A stretch of 64,000 nt of DNA from Hydrogenobacter sp. T-8 (GTDB lineage Bacteria > Aquificota > Aquificia > Aquificales > Aquificaceae). The position numbers and the translations under genes are program-made. Positions 1 to 8,965 of the stretch are shown piece by piece (position 1 is the stretch's first letter; each line of letters opens with the position of its first letter). The notes under the pieces were generated by a model, which was given only the letters and a program-made list of their open reading frames with translations, searched no databases and had not been told where the DNA came from. The stretch spans positions 1,604,491 to 1,668,490 of the forward strand of contig NZ_CP048795.1 of NCBI RefSeq assembly GCF_011006175.1, given 5' to 3'.

Positions 1-1
1 G

Positions 2-151
2 AGATTAGGTAGACACTTTATCACTATTGAATTATCGGAGCAATATTATAGTGCTATAGTTAAACGGTTAAAAATGGAAGATGACGCCAAGAGTATGAAA
101 AAAAGCACAAAGGGGCTGTTTCAAAGTTTGTATGAATTTAGTCATACTTGA
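2..151 (+). CDS. DNA methyltransferase, C-terminal fragment (cut by window edge)
   Basis: Frame 2 is open from the first base to a TGA at 149-151, giving 49 residues. The fragment contains RLGRHFITIELSEQYY followed by a basic helix, which resembles the end of N4/N6 site-specific DNA methyltransferases, where a conserved 'G(R/K)xFIGIE...YY..A..R' segment closes the fold. The catalytic motif and the AdoMet site would lie outside the window. It converges on the tnpB gene with 12 nt between stops. Whether a restriction enzyme partner exists cannot be seen. A short fragment only supports the family, not the specificity. Confidence 0.55.
   Translation, partial: RLGRHFITIELSEQYYSAIVKRLKMEDDAKSMKKSTKGLFQSLYEFSHT
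130..147. repeat. Hairpin between methyltransferase end and tnpB
   Basis: GTATGA and TCATAC form a perfect 6-bp stem around a 6-nt loop. It overlaps the methyltransferase stop codon region and lies just past the tnpB stop. It could be an IS200/IS605 right-end hairpin, part of the reRNA/omega-RNA region that follows tnpB genes, or a weak terminator. No T-run follows on either strand. Confidence 0.35.
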
Positions 152-163
152 TGATATAGTTCC

Positions 164-1267
164 TCATCCTATAGAAAAATATTCCACAGGACGAGGTTTC
201 GCAGGCAAGGGGACTATAAGCTCCCTTGTGAACCGCATAAGAACATTCCTTGCACCTACTACGTCCGCATCCTCCTCATACCCACACCGTAGGCACTTGA
301 AATATTCTCCATTACGGTTCAACTTATCCTGATATCCACACTCAGGACAAGCCCTGCTTGTGTAAGCTGAAGGAACTATGTGATATTGGACGCCAACTAC
401 CTCACATAGCTCCTTTATCCTCTTTAGAACATATCCATACAACCAATGATTAAACCTCCTGTTTACCACCCTACTCCATACTCCACTTTTACCCTTCTTC
501 AAATTCTTTAATCCTTCAAGCACTGGAGAAAAACTGCCATCTATCACCTTCTTGAGTATCCTGTTTATCTCTGTCTTCAAATAATGCTTCGCCCTTTTCC
601 ACCTTCTTGAACCTTGCTTTTTAGGTTCTATCCTCTTTTCTATGACTTCCTTGACTTCCCTTCCAAAAACTTCTCCTTCTGATGTAGCGATTAACTTCCT
701 GTATCCTATATCTATGCCCTTTGGCTTTTTGCTCTCTAACTTGACCTCTTTCTCAAAGATGAGCTTTATATACCACTTGCCATCTCTTTTCAAAAGTTCT
801 ATATCAGAGCATAGTTTCCAATCTCTGAAGTAATTGTTAGCATACTCATAGCTTTTGAAAGGTAAAGCAATCCATCTCTGGTTCTGAGGGTCTCTCAAGA
901 AGAGCCAAAAGTCAAAGGAGTTTCTACCTTTCTCAATCCTGTAAAACCTACTGTCAAGTTTTAAGGCAGGCTTTTTTATCAAAGGTTTTTGAGGATTTTT
1001 GCCTTTTTTGAGTTTTGAGAAAAGGCTTTTAAGGATTGCTTTTGCCTGCTGTAAAGCACAACCAAGATATCTCTTGCTTAACCAAGTTTGGTATGGGTAG
1101 CTTTTAACATGTTTATAGGAAGGTAGTGTTTTAGTTTCATAGCCTACATCTACAAAGTATTGACAAGCCTTTTGATATTCCTGCCAGAGGTTTTCAAGAA
1201 AACTTAACTTTCCTGTATTTGAAAAATCCAGAGAGAAGAGCAAACTTCTTTTGATGCTACTTTGCAT
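164..1267 (-). CDS. tnpB: TnpB, IS200/IS605-family RNA-guided nuclease (OrfB)
   Basis: The 367-residue protein has the TnpB core. The RuvC-I aspartate is D186 in GIDIGYRKL, the RuvC-II glutamate is E251 in VLEGLKNL, and the RuvC-III aspartate is D335 in DADVVGARN. A four-cysteine zinc ribbon (C307, C310, C325, C328) sits between RuvC-II and RuvC-III, as the family expects. All catalytic residues are present, so the protein looks intact. TnpB proteins are omega-RNA-guided DNA nucleases that help retain their transposon. No tnpA transposase is visible, so this copy is either a solitary non-autonomous unit or its partner lies outside. A consensus-like promoter lies just upstream. Confidence 0.92.
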   Translation of the reverse strand: MQSSIKRSLLFSLDFSNTGKLSFLENLWQEYQKACQYFVDVGYETKTLPSYKHVKSYPYQTWLSKRYLGCALQQAKAILKSLFSKLKKGKNPQKPLIKKPALKLDSRFYRIEKGRNSFDFWLFLRDPQNQRWIALPFKSYEYANNYFRDWKLCSDIELLKRDGKWYIKLIFEKEVKLESKKPKGIDIGYRKLIATSEGEVFGREVKEVIEKRIEPKKQGSRRWKRAKHYLKTEINRILKKVIDGSFSPVLEGLKNLKKGKSGVWSRVVNRRFNHWLYGYVLKRIKELCEVVGVQYHIVPSAYTSRACPECGYQDKLNRNGEYFKCLRCGYEEDADVVGARNVLMRFTRELIVPLPAKPRPVEYFSIG

Positions 1268-1278
1268 AGCAGGTTAAA

Positions 1279-1307
1279 ATTTTAATGTCAACCTCTATAA
1301 GTGTCAA
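1279..1307 (-). promoter_or_regulatory. Sigma70-type promoter of tnpB
   Basis: On the minus strand TTGACA (1302-1307), a 17-nt spacer and TAAAAT (1279-1284) precede the tnpB ATG. The -10 box ends only 11 nt before the start codon, so the message would have a very short leader or none. Confidence 0.55.
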
Positions 1308-1409
1308 GTATATACATCTATAAATTAATTTCTATACTTTCAGTGATTAGTTTCTAATACCTCTTTGGCTCAAGGGCAAGAAAAGATAACAGAATATTTT
1401 CTGACGTAG

Positions 1410-1544
1410 ACCCTTCAAGGTCAACAAGCTACCATAAGCCTAAAAGGCGGTGCTAGGATAGACAATGCCAACATAGTAAAAACAGACATAGAAGCCTCCA
1501 ACGGTGTTATACACGTGATAGACACTGTCATAATGCCTAAGTAA
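1410..1544 (+). pseudogene. Fasciclin (FAS1) domain remnant
   Basis: The frame ending at the TAA of 1542-1544 encodes 44 residues. They include [18 protein letters not shown] and end in [14 protein letters not shown], which matches the conserved C-terminal part of FAS1 domains (the H2 box region '[12 protein letters not shown]'). An in-frame TAG at 1407-1409 and the tnpB promoter region upstream replace the rest of the domain. It is therefore a 3' remnant of a secreted adhesion-type protein gene, probably truncated by the transposon insertion and later indels. Its own terminator (1551-1570) survives. Confidence 0.6.
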
Positions 1545-1550
1545 AGCCTT

Positions 1551-1570
1551 GCCCCCTTTGGGGGCTTTTT
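1551..1570 (+). terminator. Intrinsic terminator of the FAS1 remnant
   Basis: GCCCCC-TTT-GGGGGC followed by TTTTT is a textbook rho-independent terminator. It ends five bases before the start codon of the next gene, leaving no room for a separate ribosome site. Confidence 0.8.
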
Positions 1571-1575
1571 GTAAA

Positions 1576-2526
1576 ATGCTTTATGTGAGGCAGTTCCCAA
1601 AGCCAAGAGTAGTAGTCAGTGCCTGTCTAAATCTAAAACCTGTTCGCTACAACGGTCAAGAGGTTAGGGATGAGTTTGTCCTTAAACTTCTTCCTTACTG
1701 TGAAGTCGTAGAGGTCTGTCCAGAGATAGCCATAGGGCTTGGTGTTCCAAGAGAGAAGATAATAGTCTATAAAAGAGACCATGCCTTTGGTCTTTCTCAA
1801 CCTGCAACGGGTCTTGAGCTAACGGAAAGGATGGAGAGCTTTTCAGAGAAGTTTTTAAGCGGACTTTCAGAGGTAGATGGCTTTATACTAAAGAGCAAGT
1901 CGCCCTCTTGTGGGGTTTCCAATACAAAGGTATACAAAGACCCAGAGGGAAGAGAGTTTTATTCAAAGGGAAAGGGGCTTTTTGCCATGAGGGTCTTAGA
2001 AAAATTTGAGGACATACCTGTAGAAGACGAAGGCAGGTTAAGAGATAAACAACTACGCACGCATTTCCTCACAAGGCTTTTTTCTATTGCAGACCTCAGA
2101 GAAAGCTTCAAGAGGATAGAAAAGGTAAAAGACCTTATGGACTTTCACCAAAGGTATAAGTATCTTCTTATGGCATACTCTCAGGCAAAGCTAAAGACCC
2201 TTGGAAGACTTACCGCACAGGCAAGAGAGGAAAACCTAAGAGAAACTCTTGAAGAATACAAAAAGGTTTTCTTAGAAGCCCTCAAGAGGAAGCCCTCTGT
2301 GGGTCAGCATACCAACGCAATACTCCACATCTTCGGACATCTCTCAAGAAACTTCAAGCCATCAGAGAGGGAGCACTTTTTAAAGTTGGTGGGAGACTAC
2401 AAAAAGGGAGCTGTAGAAAGAAAACTTCTCGTGGAGTTTCTAAAGAGCTACGCCTACAGGTTTGAAAACCAGTATCTCCTCACACAAACCTATCTCCAAC
2501 CTTATCCAGAGGAGCTTGAGCTTTAG
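1576..2526 (+). CDS. DUF523 (TudS-like) + DUF1722 fusion protein
   Basis: The 316-residue protein joins an N-terminal DUF523 domain to a C-terminal DUF1722 domain, an arrangement common in bacteria. DUF523 proteins such as TudS are [4Fe-4S] thiouracil desulfidases that use three cysteines. Cysteines in the matching contexts are visible in [16 protein letters not shown] and KSPSCGV. The DUF1722 half (from about residue 190) has the family features KYLLMAYSQ and LGRL. The ATG at 1576 was chosen because an upstream TTG in frame lies inside the terminator stem. No Shine-Dalgarno sequence is present, and the gene starts right after a terminator, so its promoter must lie in or before the hairpin. 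It converges on carB1 with a 4-nt overlap. Confidence 0.82.
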   Translation: MLYVRQFPKPRVVVSACLNLKPVRYNGQEVRDEFVLKLLPYCEVVEVCPEIAIGLGVPREKIIVYKRDHAFGLSQPATGLELTERMESFSEKFLSGLSEVDGFILKSKSPSCGVSNTKVYKDPEGREFYSKGKGLFAMRVLEKFEDIPVEDEGRLRDKQLRTHFLTRLFSIADLRESFKRIEKVKDLMDFHQRYKYLLMAYSQAKLKTLGRLTAQAREENLRETLEEYKKVFLEALKRKPSVGQHTNAILHIFGHLSRNFKPSEREHFLKLVGDYKKGAVERKLLVEFLKSYAYRFENQYLLTQTYLQPYPEELEL

Positions 2527-4196
2527 TCTTCATCAAGGATTTCCATACCCTCAAGGGTGTAATAGGGTCTTTCGTAGCTTGAGTAGTAGTATGGTGTGTA
2601 TGCGATAAACTCTCCAGCACAGGTATCTACGCCCTTAAAGGCTGGGACTATGTTCCACTGATACCTAAGGTTTCTTATCTCGTGCTCCTCCATGTCTTTG
2701 AGTTTTGCTATCTCTAAGTCCGAATAACCCATCTCTTTGGCAAGCCTTAGGGTCTGTGGGTCCAAGTCTTTTTCCTTTATAACCTTTTCAAATTCCACTA
2801 TCTGCTTTATATTTTCCAGAAACCAGGGGTCTATCTTTGAAAGTTCGTAGACTTCTTGCACGCTATAGCCTTTTCTGAAAGCTCCAGAGATATACCAAAG
2901 TCTGTTTGGATTAGGTATTCTTAGACCTCTCTTTATCTCCTCATCCTCCAGCATTGAGTAGTCTGGAAGTGCAAGTCCATAAAGGTCTTGCTCAAGGCTC
3001 CTTATGGCTTTACCGAGAGCTTCCTTGAAGGTCCTTCCTATTGACATAACCTCCCCAACGGACTTCATCATTGTGCCAAGGGTTCTGTCTGTTCTTGGAA
3101 ACTTGGCAAAGTCAAAGCGAGGAATTTTCACAACCACATAGTCTATGGAAGGTTCAAAGGAGGCAGGTGTAAAGCGTGTAATATCGTTCTTTAGCTCATC
3201 AAGGGTATAGCCTACCGCCAGTTTTGCTGCAACCTTTGCTATAGGGAAGCCCGTTGCCTTAGAAGCAAGCGCAGAGGAGCGAGAAACTCTTGGGTTCATT
3301 TCTATCACGTAGAAGTCTCCGTCCTCTGGACTTACCGCAAACTGTATGTTAGAGCCTCCTGTGTCTACGCCTATCTCTCTCATTATCTCAATGCAGGCAT
3401 CTCTAAGTATTTGATATTCCTTGTCTGTAAGGGTCTGTGCGGGTGCAACGGTGATAGAGTCACCCGTATGCACGCCCATGGGGTCAAAGTTTTCAATGCT
3501 ACAGACAATTATCACATTGTCCCTTGAGTCCCTTATGACCTCAAACTCAAACTCCTTCCAGCCTATGAGGGACTTATCTATTAGTACCTGATGTATGGGA
3601 GAGGTCTTTAGGGCAATCTCCACCTTTTCCTTGAACTCCTCCATGTTGTAGGCAATAGAGCCTCCGGTGCCACCCAAGGTAAAGGCAGGTCTCAGTATGG
3701 CTGGAAAGCCCACCTCTCTCACCCTCTCAAGGGCCTCTTGCAGAGTAGATACAACCACGCTGGGGGGCACCTTTAGCCCAATCTTCTCCATAGACCTTCT
3801 AAAAAGGTCTCTGTCCTCTCCCTTCTTTATGGCTTGGTAGCTAGCACCTATGAGCCTCACACCGTATTTCTCCAATATGCCTTCCTCGTAAAGCTTTACC
3901 GCAAGGTTAAGGGCGGTTTGACCTCCCAGCGTGGGAAGCAGGGCATCGGGTCTTTCTACACTTATTATCTCCTCCAGCACCTCCACAGTAAGTGGTTCTA
4001 TGTAGGTTCTGTGGGCGAACTGGGGGTCTGTCATTATGGTGGCTGGGTTTGAATTGACTAACACCACCTCATAGCCCTCTTGCAAGAGAGCCTTGCATGC
4101 TTGAGTGCCAGAATAGTCAAACTCCGCCGCCTGACCAATTACTATGGGTCCTGAGCCTATGATGAGTATTTTCCTTATGTCTGTGCGTCTGGGCAT
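2523..4196 (-). CDS. carB1: Carbamoyl-phosphate synthase large subunit, N-terminal half (split CarB)
   Basis: The 557-residue protein corresponds to residues 1 to about 550 of normal CarB (about 1,070 residues). It holds the carboxyphosphate ATP-grasp domain and the oligomerisation domain, starting [20 protein letters not shown]. The enzyme makes carbamoyl phosphate for pyrimidine and arginine synthesis. The carbamate-kinase half and the MGS regulatory domain must be encoded elsewhere (carB2), as is known for Aquifex aeolicus. The protein ends cleanly at a domain boundary with a normal stop, so this is an established split and not a truncation. It is divergent from uvrA with a 29-bp gap, and a TATAAT (minus strand, 4207-4212) sits close to its ATG. 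Confidence 0.93.
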   Translation of the reverse strand: MPRRTDIRKILIIGSGPIVIGQAAEFDYSGTQACKALLQEGYEVVLVNSNPATIMTDPQFAHRTYIEPLTVEVLEEIISVERPDALLPTLGGQTALNLAVKLYEEGILEKYGVRLIGASYQAIKKGEDRDLFRRSMEKIGLKVPPSVVVSTLQEALERVREVGFPAILRPAFTLGGTGGSIAYNMEEFKEKVEIALKTSPIHQVLIDKSLIGWKEFEFEVIRDSRDNVIIVCSIENFDPMGVHTGDSITVAPAQTLTDKEYQILRDACIEIMREIGVDTGGSNIQFAVSPEDGDFYVIEMNPRVSRSSALASKATGFPIAKVAAKLAVGYTLDELKNDITRFTPASFEPSIDYVVVKIPRFDFAKFPRTDRTLGTMMKSVGEVMSIGRTFKEALGKAIRSLEQDLYGLALPDYSMLEDEEIKRGLRIPNPNRLWYISGAFRKGYSVQEVYELSKIDPWFLENIKQIVEFEKVIKEKDLDPQTLRLAKEMGYSDLEIAKLKDMEEHEIRNLRYQWNIVPAFKGVDTCAGEFIAYTPYYYSSYERPYYTLEGMEILDED

Positions 4197-4225
4197 TAAA
4201 GGTTATATTATATTAGATTTACGGT

Positions 4226-7024
4226 ATGGCTTACGACAAGATTATCATAAGAGGCGCCCGTCAGCACAACCTCAAAAACATAAATCTTGACATTCCAAAG
4301 GAAAAGCTGGTGGTTATCACCGGACCCTCTGGCTCTGGCAAGTCCTCTCTGGCTTTTGACACCATTTACGCAGAGGGTCAAAGAAGGTATGTGGAGTCTC
4401 TTTCCTCTTACGCGAGGCAGTTTCTGGGTATTATGGAAAAGCCAGAAGTGGACATAATAGAGGGGCTATCGCCCGCCATAGCCATAGACCAGAAGACCAC
4501 TTCAAAGAACCCACGGTCTACTGTAGGGACCGTGACGGAGATTTACGACTACATGAGGGTGCTTTGGGCAAACATAGGAAAGCCTCACTGTCCTGAGTGT
4601 GGAAGGCTCTTAGAGGGGCTATCCGCACATGAGATATTAGAAAAGGTCTGGGAAAAATATAAAGGAAGACGCATAGCGGTTCTGTCTCCGCTTGTGAGGG
4701 GCAAAAAGGGCGAGTTTAGAGAGCTTTTCAAGGAGCTTGACCGCATGGGCTTTTCAAGGGTTAAGGTGGACGGCGAATACATGAGGATTCTGGAAGTGCC
4801 ACCTCTTGACAAAAACAAAAAACACCACATAGACCTCGTGGTGGACAGGCTAACCTTGGAAGAGGAAGAGAGGGCAAGGCTATTGACAGCCATGGAAAAA
4901 TCCCTTGAGCTTTCAAAGGGGCTTTTAAAGGTTGAGGATGTGGAGAGCCAGAGGGAAGAGCTTTTCAGCGAACACCTTACCTGCCCAGACCATGGCTTTT
5001 CTATCCCTGAGCTTTCTCCAAGGCTTTTTTCCTTCAATTCTCCCTACGGTGCCTGCCCAGTTTGTAAGGGGCTTGGCGTCAAATGGGAGGTGAATGTGAA
5101 GCTCTTGGTGGATGAAAGGGAGCCGGCGGTGGACGCCTTTAGGATAACAGAATCCTCTTTCTTTGACTACCTGCGATATCCCATAATGAACATTCTAAGG
5201 AAGCTGGGGTACAACCCAAGGACGCCCTTTGGGGAACTGCCCCAAAGCGTGAAGAGCCTTCTTCTGTATGGTGGGTCTGTGGAGGGGGGTAGTTTTGAGG
5301 GTATTGTAAAACACCTTGAGAGACGCTTTCTGGAGGAGGAATCTGAAAGGCTCAGAGAAGAAATATCGGAGTTCATCAAGGAAAAGCCCTGTCCAGATTG
5401 TGGTGGTGCAAGGCTAAGGCAGGAAGCCCTTGCGGTGTTAGTGGATGGCAGAAACATATGGGATGTGGTTCGCATGCCCATAGGGCAGGCAAAGGAGTTT
5501 TTTGACCAACTTATTCATAAGCTCGGTGGCAGGGACCTGCTTGTGGCGGAGAGGCTCATAAAGGAGATATCCGACAGGTTGGGCTTTTTGATAAATGTGG
5601 GCTTGGATTACCTTGACTTGGCACGCAGTGCGGTCACCCTCTCAGGTGGAGAGATGCAACGCATAAGGCTTGCAACACAAATAGGCTCAAAGCTCACGGG
5701 TGTGCTGTATGTCTTGGATGAGCCTTCCATAGGACTTCACCCGCGGGACACGGACAAGCTCATAAAGACCCTGAAAGACCTAAGGGACTTGGGCAACACA
5801 GTTATAGTGGTAGAACACGACCCAGAGACTATCCTAAGTGCGGACTGGGTAATAGATATGGGTCCGGGGGCTGGTAAGAAGGGCGGTGAGGTGGTCTTTT
5901 GTGGCACAGTGGAAGAGCTGTTCTCCGACGAGCGGTCTTTGACAGGTGCCTATCTCTCTGGTAGGCTGTCTATTGAGGTGCCATCAAGGAGGAGAAAGCC
6001 AGAGGGTAAGTGGCTCAGGCTCGTGGGTGCAAAAAGGCACAACCTAAAGAACATTACTGTAGAGATTCCTGTGGGGCTCTTTGTATGTATAACGGGAGTC
6101 TCTGGCAGTGGAAAGTCCACCCTACTATACGATATCCTCTGGGAATACACAAGGGCGGTCTTTTATGGTGACACCGCAGAGGTGGAGGGCTTTGACCGCA
6201 TCGAAGGGCTTGAACACTTTGACAAGGTGATAAACATAGACCAATCGCCTATAGGAAGAACTCCGAGGTCCAACCCTGCCACCTACACCAAGGTCTTTGA
6301 CTATATCCGAGAGCTCTTTGCCCAAACACCAGAGGCAAGGGCGAGAGGCTACAACGCCGGCAGGTTTTCCTTTAACGTAAAGGGAGGCAGATGTGAAGCC
6401 TGTCAAGGAGAGGGGGTGATAAAAGTGGAAATGCACTTTTTACCACCTGTTTATGTGCCATGCGATGTATGTAAGGGTAAAAGGTATAACAGGGAGACTT
6501 TGGATATTCTCTATAAGGGCAAAAACATCGCTGACGTGCTTGATATGACTGTGGACGAAGCCTACGAGTTCTTTGAAAATGTGCCAACCATCAGAAGAAA
6601 GCTCCAGCTTTTGAGGGACATAGGACTTGGATACATAAGGCTGGGACAGCCTGCCACAACCCTTTCTGGAGGCGAAGCCCAAAGGATAAAGCTTGCCAGA
6701 GAGCTCTCTAAAAAGGAAAGCGGAAAAACCCTATACCTCTTAGATGAACCTACCACAGGTCTACATATGGACGATGTGAAAAAGCTAATAGATATACTCC
6801 AAAGGCTTGTGGAGAGAGGAAACACGGTGGTGGTTATAGAGCATAACCTTGACGTGATAAAGTGTGCGGATTGGGTTATAGACCTTGGTCCAGAGGGAGG
6901 AGAAAGGGGAGGCTATGTGGTGGCGGTGGGAACTCCAGAGGACATAGCACAAAACCCAAACTCTTACACAGGACAGTATCTGAAAAAGCTTTTAGAGCCT
7001 CAAGGTGTAAAGGCATATAATTAA
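4226..7024 (+). CDS. uvrA: Excinuclease ABC subunit A
   Basis: The 932-residue length is typical of UvrA. It has two ABC ATPase modules: Walker [10 protein letters not shown] near residue 33 and GVSGSGKST near residue 630, with signature motifs [10 protein letters not shown] and [10 protein letters not shown]. Zinc-binding cysteine pairs are visible (CPECG, CPDCGG, CEACQG, CDVCKG). UvrA recognises damaged DNA, loads UvrB and starts nucleotide excision repair in the cytoplasm. The start ATG follows a 29-bp divergent spacer with carB1. The coiled-coil gene begins 7 nt after the stop, so the genes are likely cotranscribed. Confidence 0.97.
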   Translation: MAYDKIIIRGARQHNLKNINLDIPKEKLVVITGPSGSGKSSLAFDTIYAEGQRRYVESLSSYARQFLGIMEKPEVDIIEGLSPAIAIDQKTTSKNPRSTVGTVTEIYDYMRVLWANIGKPHCPECGRLLEGLSAHEILEKVWEKYKGRRIAVLSPLVRGKKGEFRELFKELDRMGFSRVKVDGEYMRILEVPPLDKNKKHHIDLVVDRLTLEEEERARLLTAMEKSLELSKGLLKVEDVESQREELFSEHLTCPDHGFSIPELSPRLFSFNSPYGACPVCKGLGVKWEVNVKLLVDEREPAVDAFRITESSFFDYLRYPIMNILRKLGYNPRTPFGELPQSVKSLLLYGGSVEGGSFEGIVKHLERRFLEEESERLREEISEFIKEKPCPDCGGARLRQEALAVLVDGRNIWDVVRMPIGQAKEFFDQLIHKLGGRDLLVAERLIKEISDRLGFLINVGLDYLDLARSAVTLSGGEMQRIRLATQIGSKLTGVLYVLDEPSIGLHPRDTDKLIKTLKDLRDLGNTVIVVEHDPETILSADWVIDMGPGAGKKGGEVVFCGTVEELFSDERSLTGAYLSGRLSIEVPSRRRKPEGKWLRLVGAKRHNLKNITVEIPVGLFVCITGVSGSGKSTLLYDILWEYTRAVFYGDTAEVEGFDRIEGLEHFDKVINIDQSPIGRTPRSNPATYTKVFDYIRELFAQTPEARARGYNAGRFSFNVKGGRCEACQGEGVIKVEMHFLPPVYVPCDVCKGKRYNRETLDILYKGKNIADVLDMTVDEAYEFFENVPTIRRKLQLLRDIGLGYIRLGQPATTLSGGEAQRIKLARELSKKESGKTLYLLDEPTTGLHMDDVKKLIDILQRLVERGNTVVVIEHNLDVIKCADWVIDLGPEGGERGGYVVAVGTPEDIAQNPNSYTGQYLKKLLEPQGVKAYN

Positions 7025-7031
7025 AAACACT

Positions 7032-7373
7032 ATGCTGAGCTACGAAGTTTACAAAATTCTTGAAGAAGAGTTAGGCAGGGAGAAGGCGGACAAGGTGGCA
7101 AGGATTTTAGAAGTAATCCTGAAAGCCATAGAAGAGAAGGTCAAGGAGCAAAAGCCTATTCTCAAAGCGGAGATAAAGGAGGAGCTTACAAAGGGGTTGG
7201 TAACCAAAGAAGAGTTTCATGGAGAGCTTAAGGCACTGAGGCTTGAGTTAGAGAGAAGGATAGACAGGCTTGAGGTTTACCTTAAGGTTCTCATAGTGCT
7301 TGTGATACTTGGTTTGACGCTCCTAAACCCTGCCTTTTTGGATTTAATAAAGTCCATATTTGGCTCAAAATGA
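7032..7373 (+). CDS. Small coiled-coil membrane-anchored protein (family copy 1)
   Basis: This 113-residue protein has an N-terminal YEVYKILEEELG segment, a long charged helix and one C-terminal hydrophobic segment (VLIVLVILGLTLLNPAF, about 88-104). It is a paralogue of the protein at 30958-31347: both share the N-terminal pattern and the stretch [14 protein letters not shown]. Function is unknown. The design (soluble coiled coil plus tail anchor) recalls DUF1640/CCDC90-like proteins. It is placed between uvrA and a nucleotide-binding protein, with an ATGA overlap to the latter. Confidence 0.7.
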   Translation: MLSYEVYKILEEELGREKADKVARILEVILKAIEEKVKEQKPILKAEIKEELTKGLVTKEEFHGELKALRLELERRIDRLEVYLKVLIVLVILGLTLLNPAFLDLIKSIFGSK

Positions 7374-7825
7374 AGAAGCAAGTGGCGGTTATTGGCTCTT
7401 CTTCTGCAAAACCAGAGGAGGAAGAATACATTTTTGCATACAGGCTTGGCAAAGAAATTGCAAAAAGAGGCTTTGTGGTGGTTTGTGGAGGGCGTGGGGG
7501 TGTTATGGAGGCGGTGTGTAAAGGTGCTAAGGAAGAGGGAGGTCTCACCGTAGGCATTCTGCCCTCTTACGAAGGGGAAGAGGCAAACCCTTACGTGGAT
7601 ATAAGGATAAGAACTGGCATGAGTTGGAACAGAAACCCTCTGGTGGTGGCAAGCGGTGATGTGGTGGTTGCAATAGGTGGCAATTGGGGGACGCTTTCTG
7701 AGATTGCCTACGCTCTTATTCTCAAAAAACCCATAATAGGCTACAAAACCCACAAGATTGAGGGGCTAACACAGGCAAATAGCCTTGAGGAAATTCTCCT
7801 ATTTCTTGACAAAAATCTCAGTTGA
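7370..7825 (+). CDS. TIGR00725-family Rossmann-fold nucleotide-binding protein (LOG-like)
   Basis: The 151-residue protein belongs to the lysine-decarboxylase-like/LOG superfamily. The glycine-rich GGRGGVMEAVCKGA (about residue 40) and GGNWGTLSEIAYAL (about residue 103) correspond to the phosphoribohydrolase motifs. The second motif is GGnwGT in place of the canonical PGGxGT of LOG enzymes, so cytokinin-type nucleotide hydrolysis cannot be assumed. It overlaps the coiled-coil gene by 4 nt, which implies translational coupling. Confidence 0.75.
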   Translation: MKKQVAVIGSSSAKPEEEEYIFAYRLGKEIAKRGFVVVCGGRGGVMEAVCKGAKEEGGLTVGILPSYEGEEANPYVDIRIRTGMSWNRNPLVVASGDVVVAIGGNWGTLSEIAYALILKKPIIGYKTHKIEGLTQANSLEEILLFLDKNLS

Positions 7826-7867
7826 AATCTTCTCTCAACAGACCATATTTATACAGGAGGGTCAAAG

Positions 7868-8221
7868 ATGGAGAAGGAAGTTTTCTTCTTGGAAGACCTG
7901 CTTTTTAAAAGCACCGCTCAGGAAATAGAGGAAAGATACCAAGAGGTATTACAACTCTATGCTCACGACCCAGAGATACTCAATATAGCCAAGAGTATAA
8001 AGGGCATGTGTGATTACATAATGAAAACTTACAAGGAGATACCAAACCCAGAAAAGAAGTTGGACGAAAGCCTATACACGACCCTCTACCAAGTGCTAAA
8101 GGACCTTAGCATAACCCTTTATGACCTCTCTATAGCAGAGGGCGAACAGATATACTACGTTTTGTCCTCCGCTTACCAGAAGCTCAACGGTGCTAACAAC
8201 CTACTGGAGAGGCTCGTCTAA
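7868..8221 (+). CDS. Hypothetical helical protein
   Basis: I do not recognise this 117-residue protein. It is entirely charged and helical in character, with no signal peptide or membrane segment and two cysteine-poor amphipathic halves. A clear Shine-Dalgarno sequence (GGAGGG, 8 nt before the ATG) supports the start. It converges on the YihY-like gene with a 21-nt overlap of coding ends, and lies 42 nt after the preceding gene. Confidence 0.6.
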   Translation: MEKEVFFLEDLLFKSTAQEIEERYQEVLQLYAHDPEILNIAKSIKGMCDYIMKTYKEIPNPEKKLDESLYTTLYQVLKDLSITLYDLSIAEGEQIYYVLSSAYQKLNGANNLLERLV

Positions 8222-8965
8222 TCTCCTTAGGAAACAAGCACCAAGAAGAAGGCAGAAGAAGGAATAATACAGCCAAACAAGAAACAAAAGGGGTGAGCCA
8301 ATTACACTATACAGCGGGCTTGCACTTATCAGCTTTATGACCACTATAGAAAAGACCTTGTTGAGTATGAAAAGCAATAAGGAAGCAAAGGCGGAAGCCA
8401 AAAAGGTATACCCTCTTGGGCGAAAGTATAGAGAATACAGCATGCTAACCAGAAGAAGGAGAAGCAAAAAGTTGGCAAGTTCTGTTAACCTTTGGTATAT
8501 ACCCTCAAGAAAGGACTTGGCTATGGCTAAAAGGGCTAAGCCAAAGGACAAGGCGGTAGCATAAAGTATGAGGACAAGGGGCATAAAGACCCAAAAGGCT
8601 AACTCACTTTCCAAAGGCTTTTTCTTGTAGACCATAGAGAAGGAAAAGTTTAGGCTTTTGGCAAAGGACAGTGCAAAGTAATAGGCAAGGGCAACAGACA
8701 GGAGAGAGCCAGAAGCTCTTTTTTCATACACGGGGAGAAGTTTCTCAAAAATTAGCTCCGCATAGGAAGGAAGATAGTCCTTTACATATTCATAAACCCT
8801 TGAAGGCTCAAGAAAAGGCAAATACATGGATACAAAACCAAGAAGCATTATCACAGAACCTACGACGGTGAGAAACTGATAGGTGAGGGACGCACTATGA
8901 TATCCAAGGTTTTCTCTAAAGGCGTCTACGAAAGAAAGCACAAGGGCTCTAATATAGTTCCGCAT
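8201..8965 (-). CDS. YihY/BrkB-family integral membrane protein
   Basis: The 254-residue protein has about six hydrophobic segments. The YHSASLTYQFLTVVGS entry into the first helix and the PxLFLVWLYYSFFCLLLGA ending are typical of the YihY/virulence-factor-BrkB family, once misnamed RNase BN. The family has no firmly established activity. The start codon lies inside the end of the KamA-family gene (17-nt overlap), so the two form one transcription unit. Confidence 0.82.
   Translation of the reverse strand: MRNYIRALVLSFVDAFRENLGYHSASLTYQFLTVVGSVIMLLGFVSMYLPFLEPSRVYEYVKDYLPSYAELIFEKLLPVYEKRASGSLLSVALAYYFALSFAKSLNFSFSMVYKKKPLESELAFWVFMPLVLILYATALSFGLALLAIAKSFLEGIYQRLTELANFLLLLLLVSMLYSLYFRPRGYTFLASAFASLLLFILNKVFSIVVIKLISASPLYSVIGSPLLFLVWLYYSFFCLLLGACFLRRLDEPLQ

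Noticed and set aside
132-332. 66-codon plus-strand ORF
   Set aside because: It is antisense to tnpB and has no family features.
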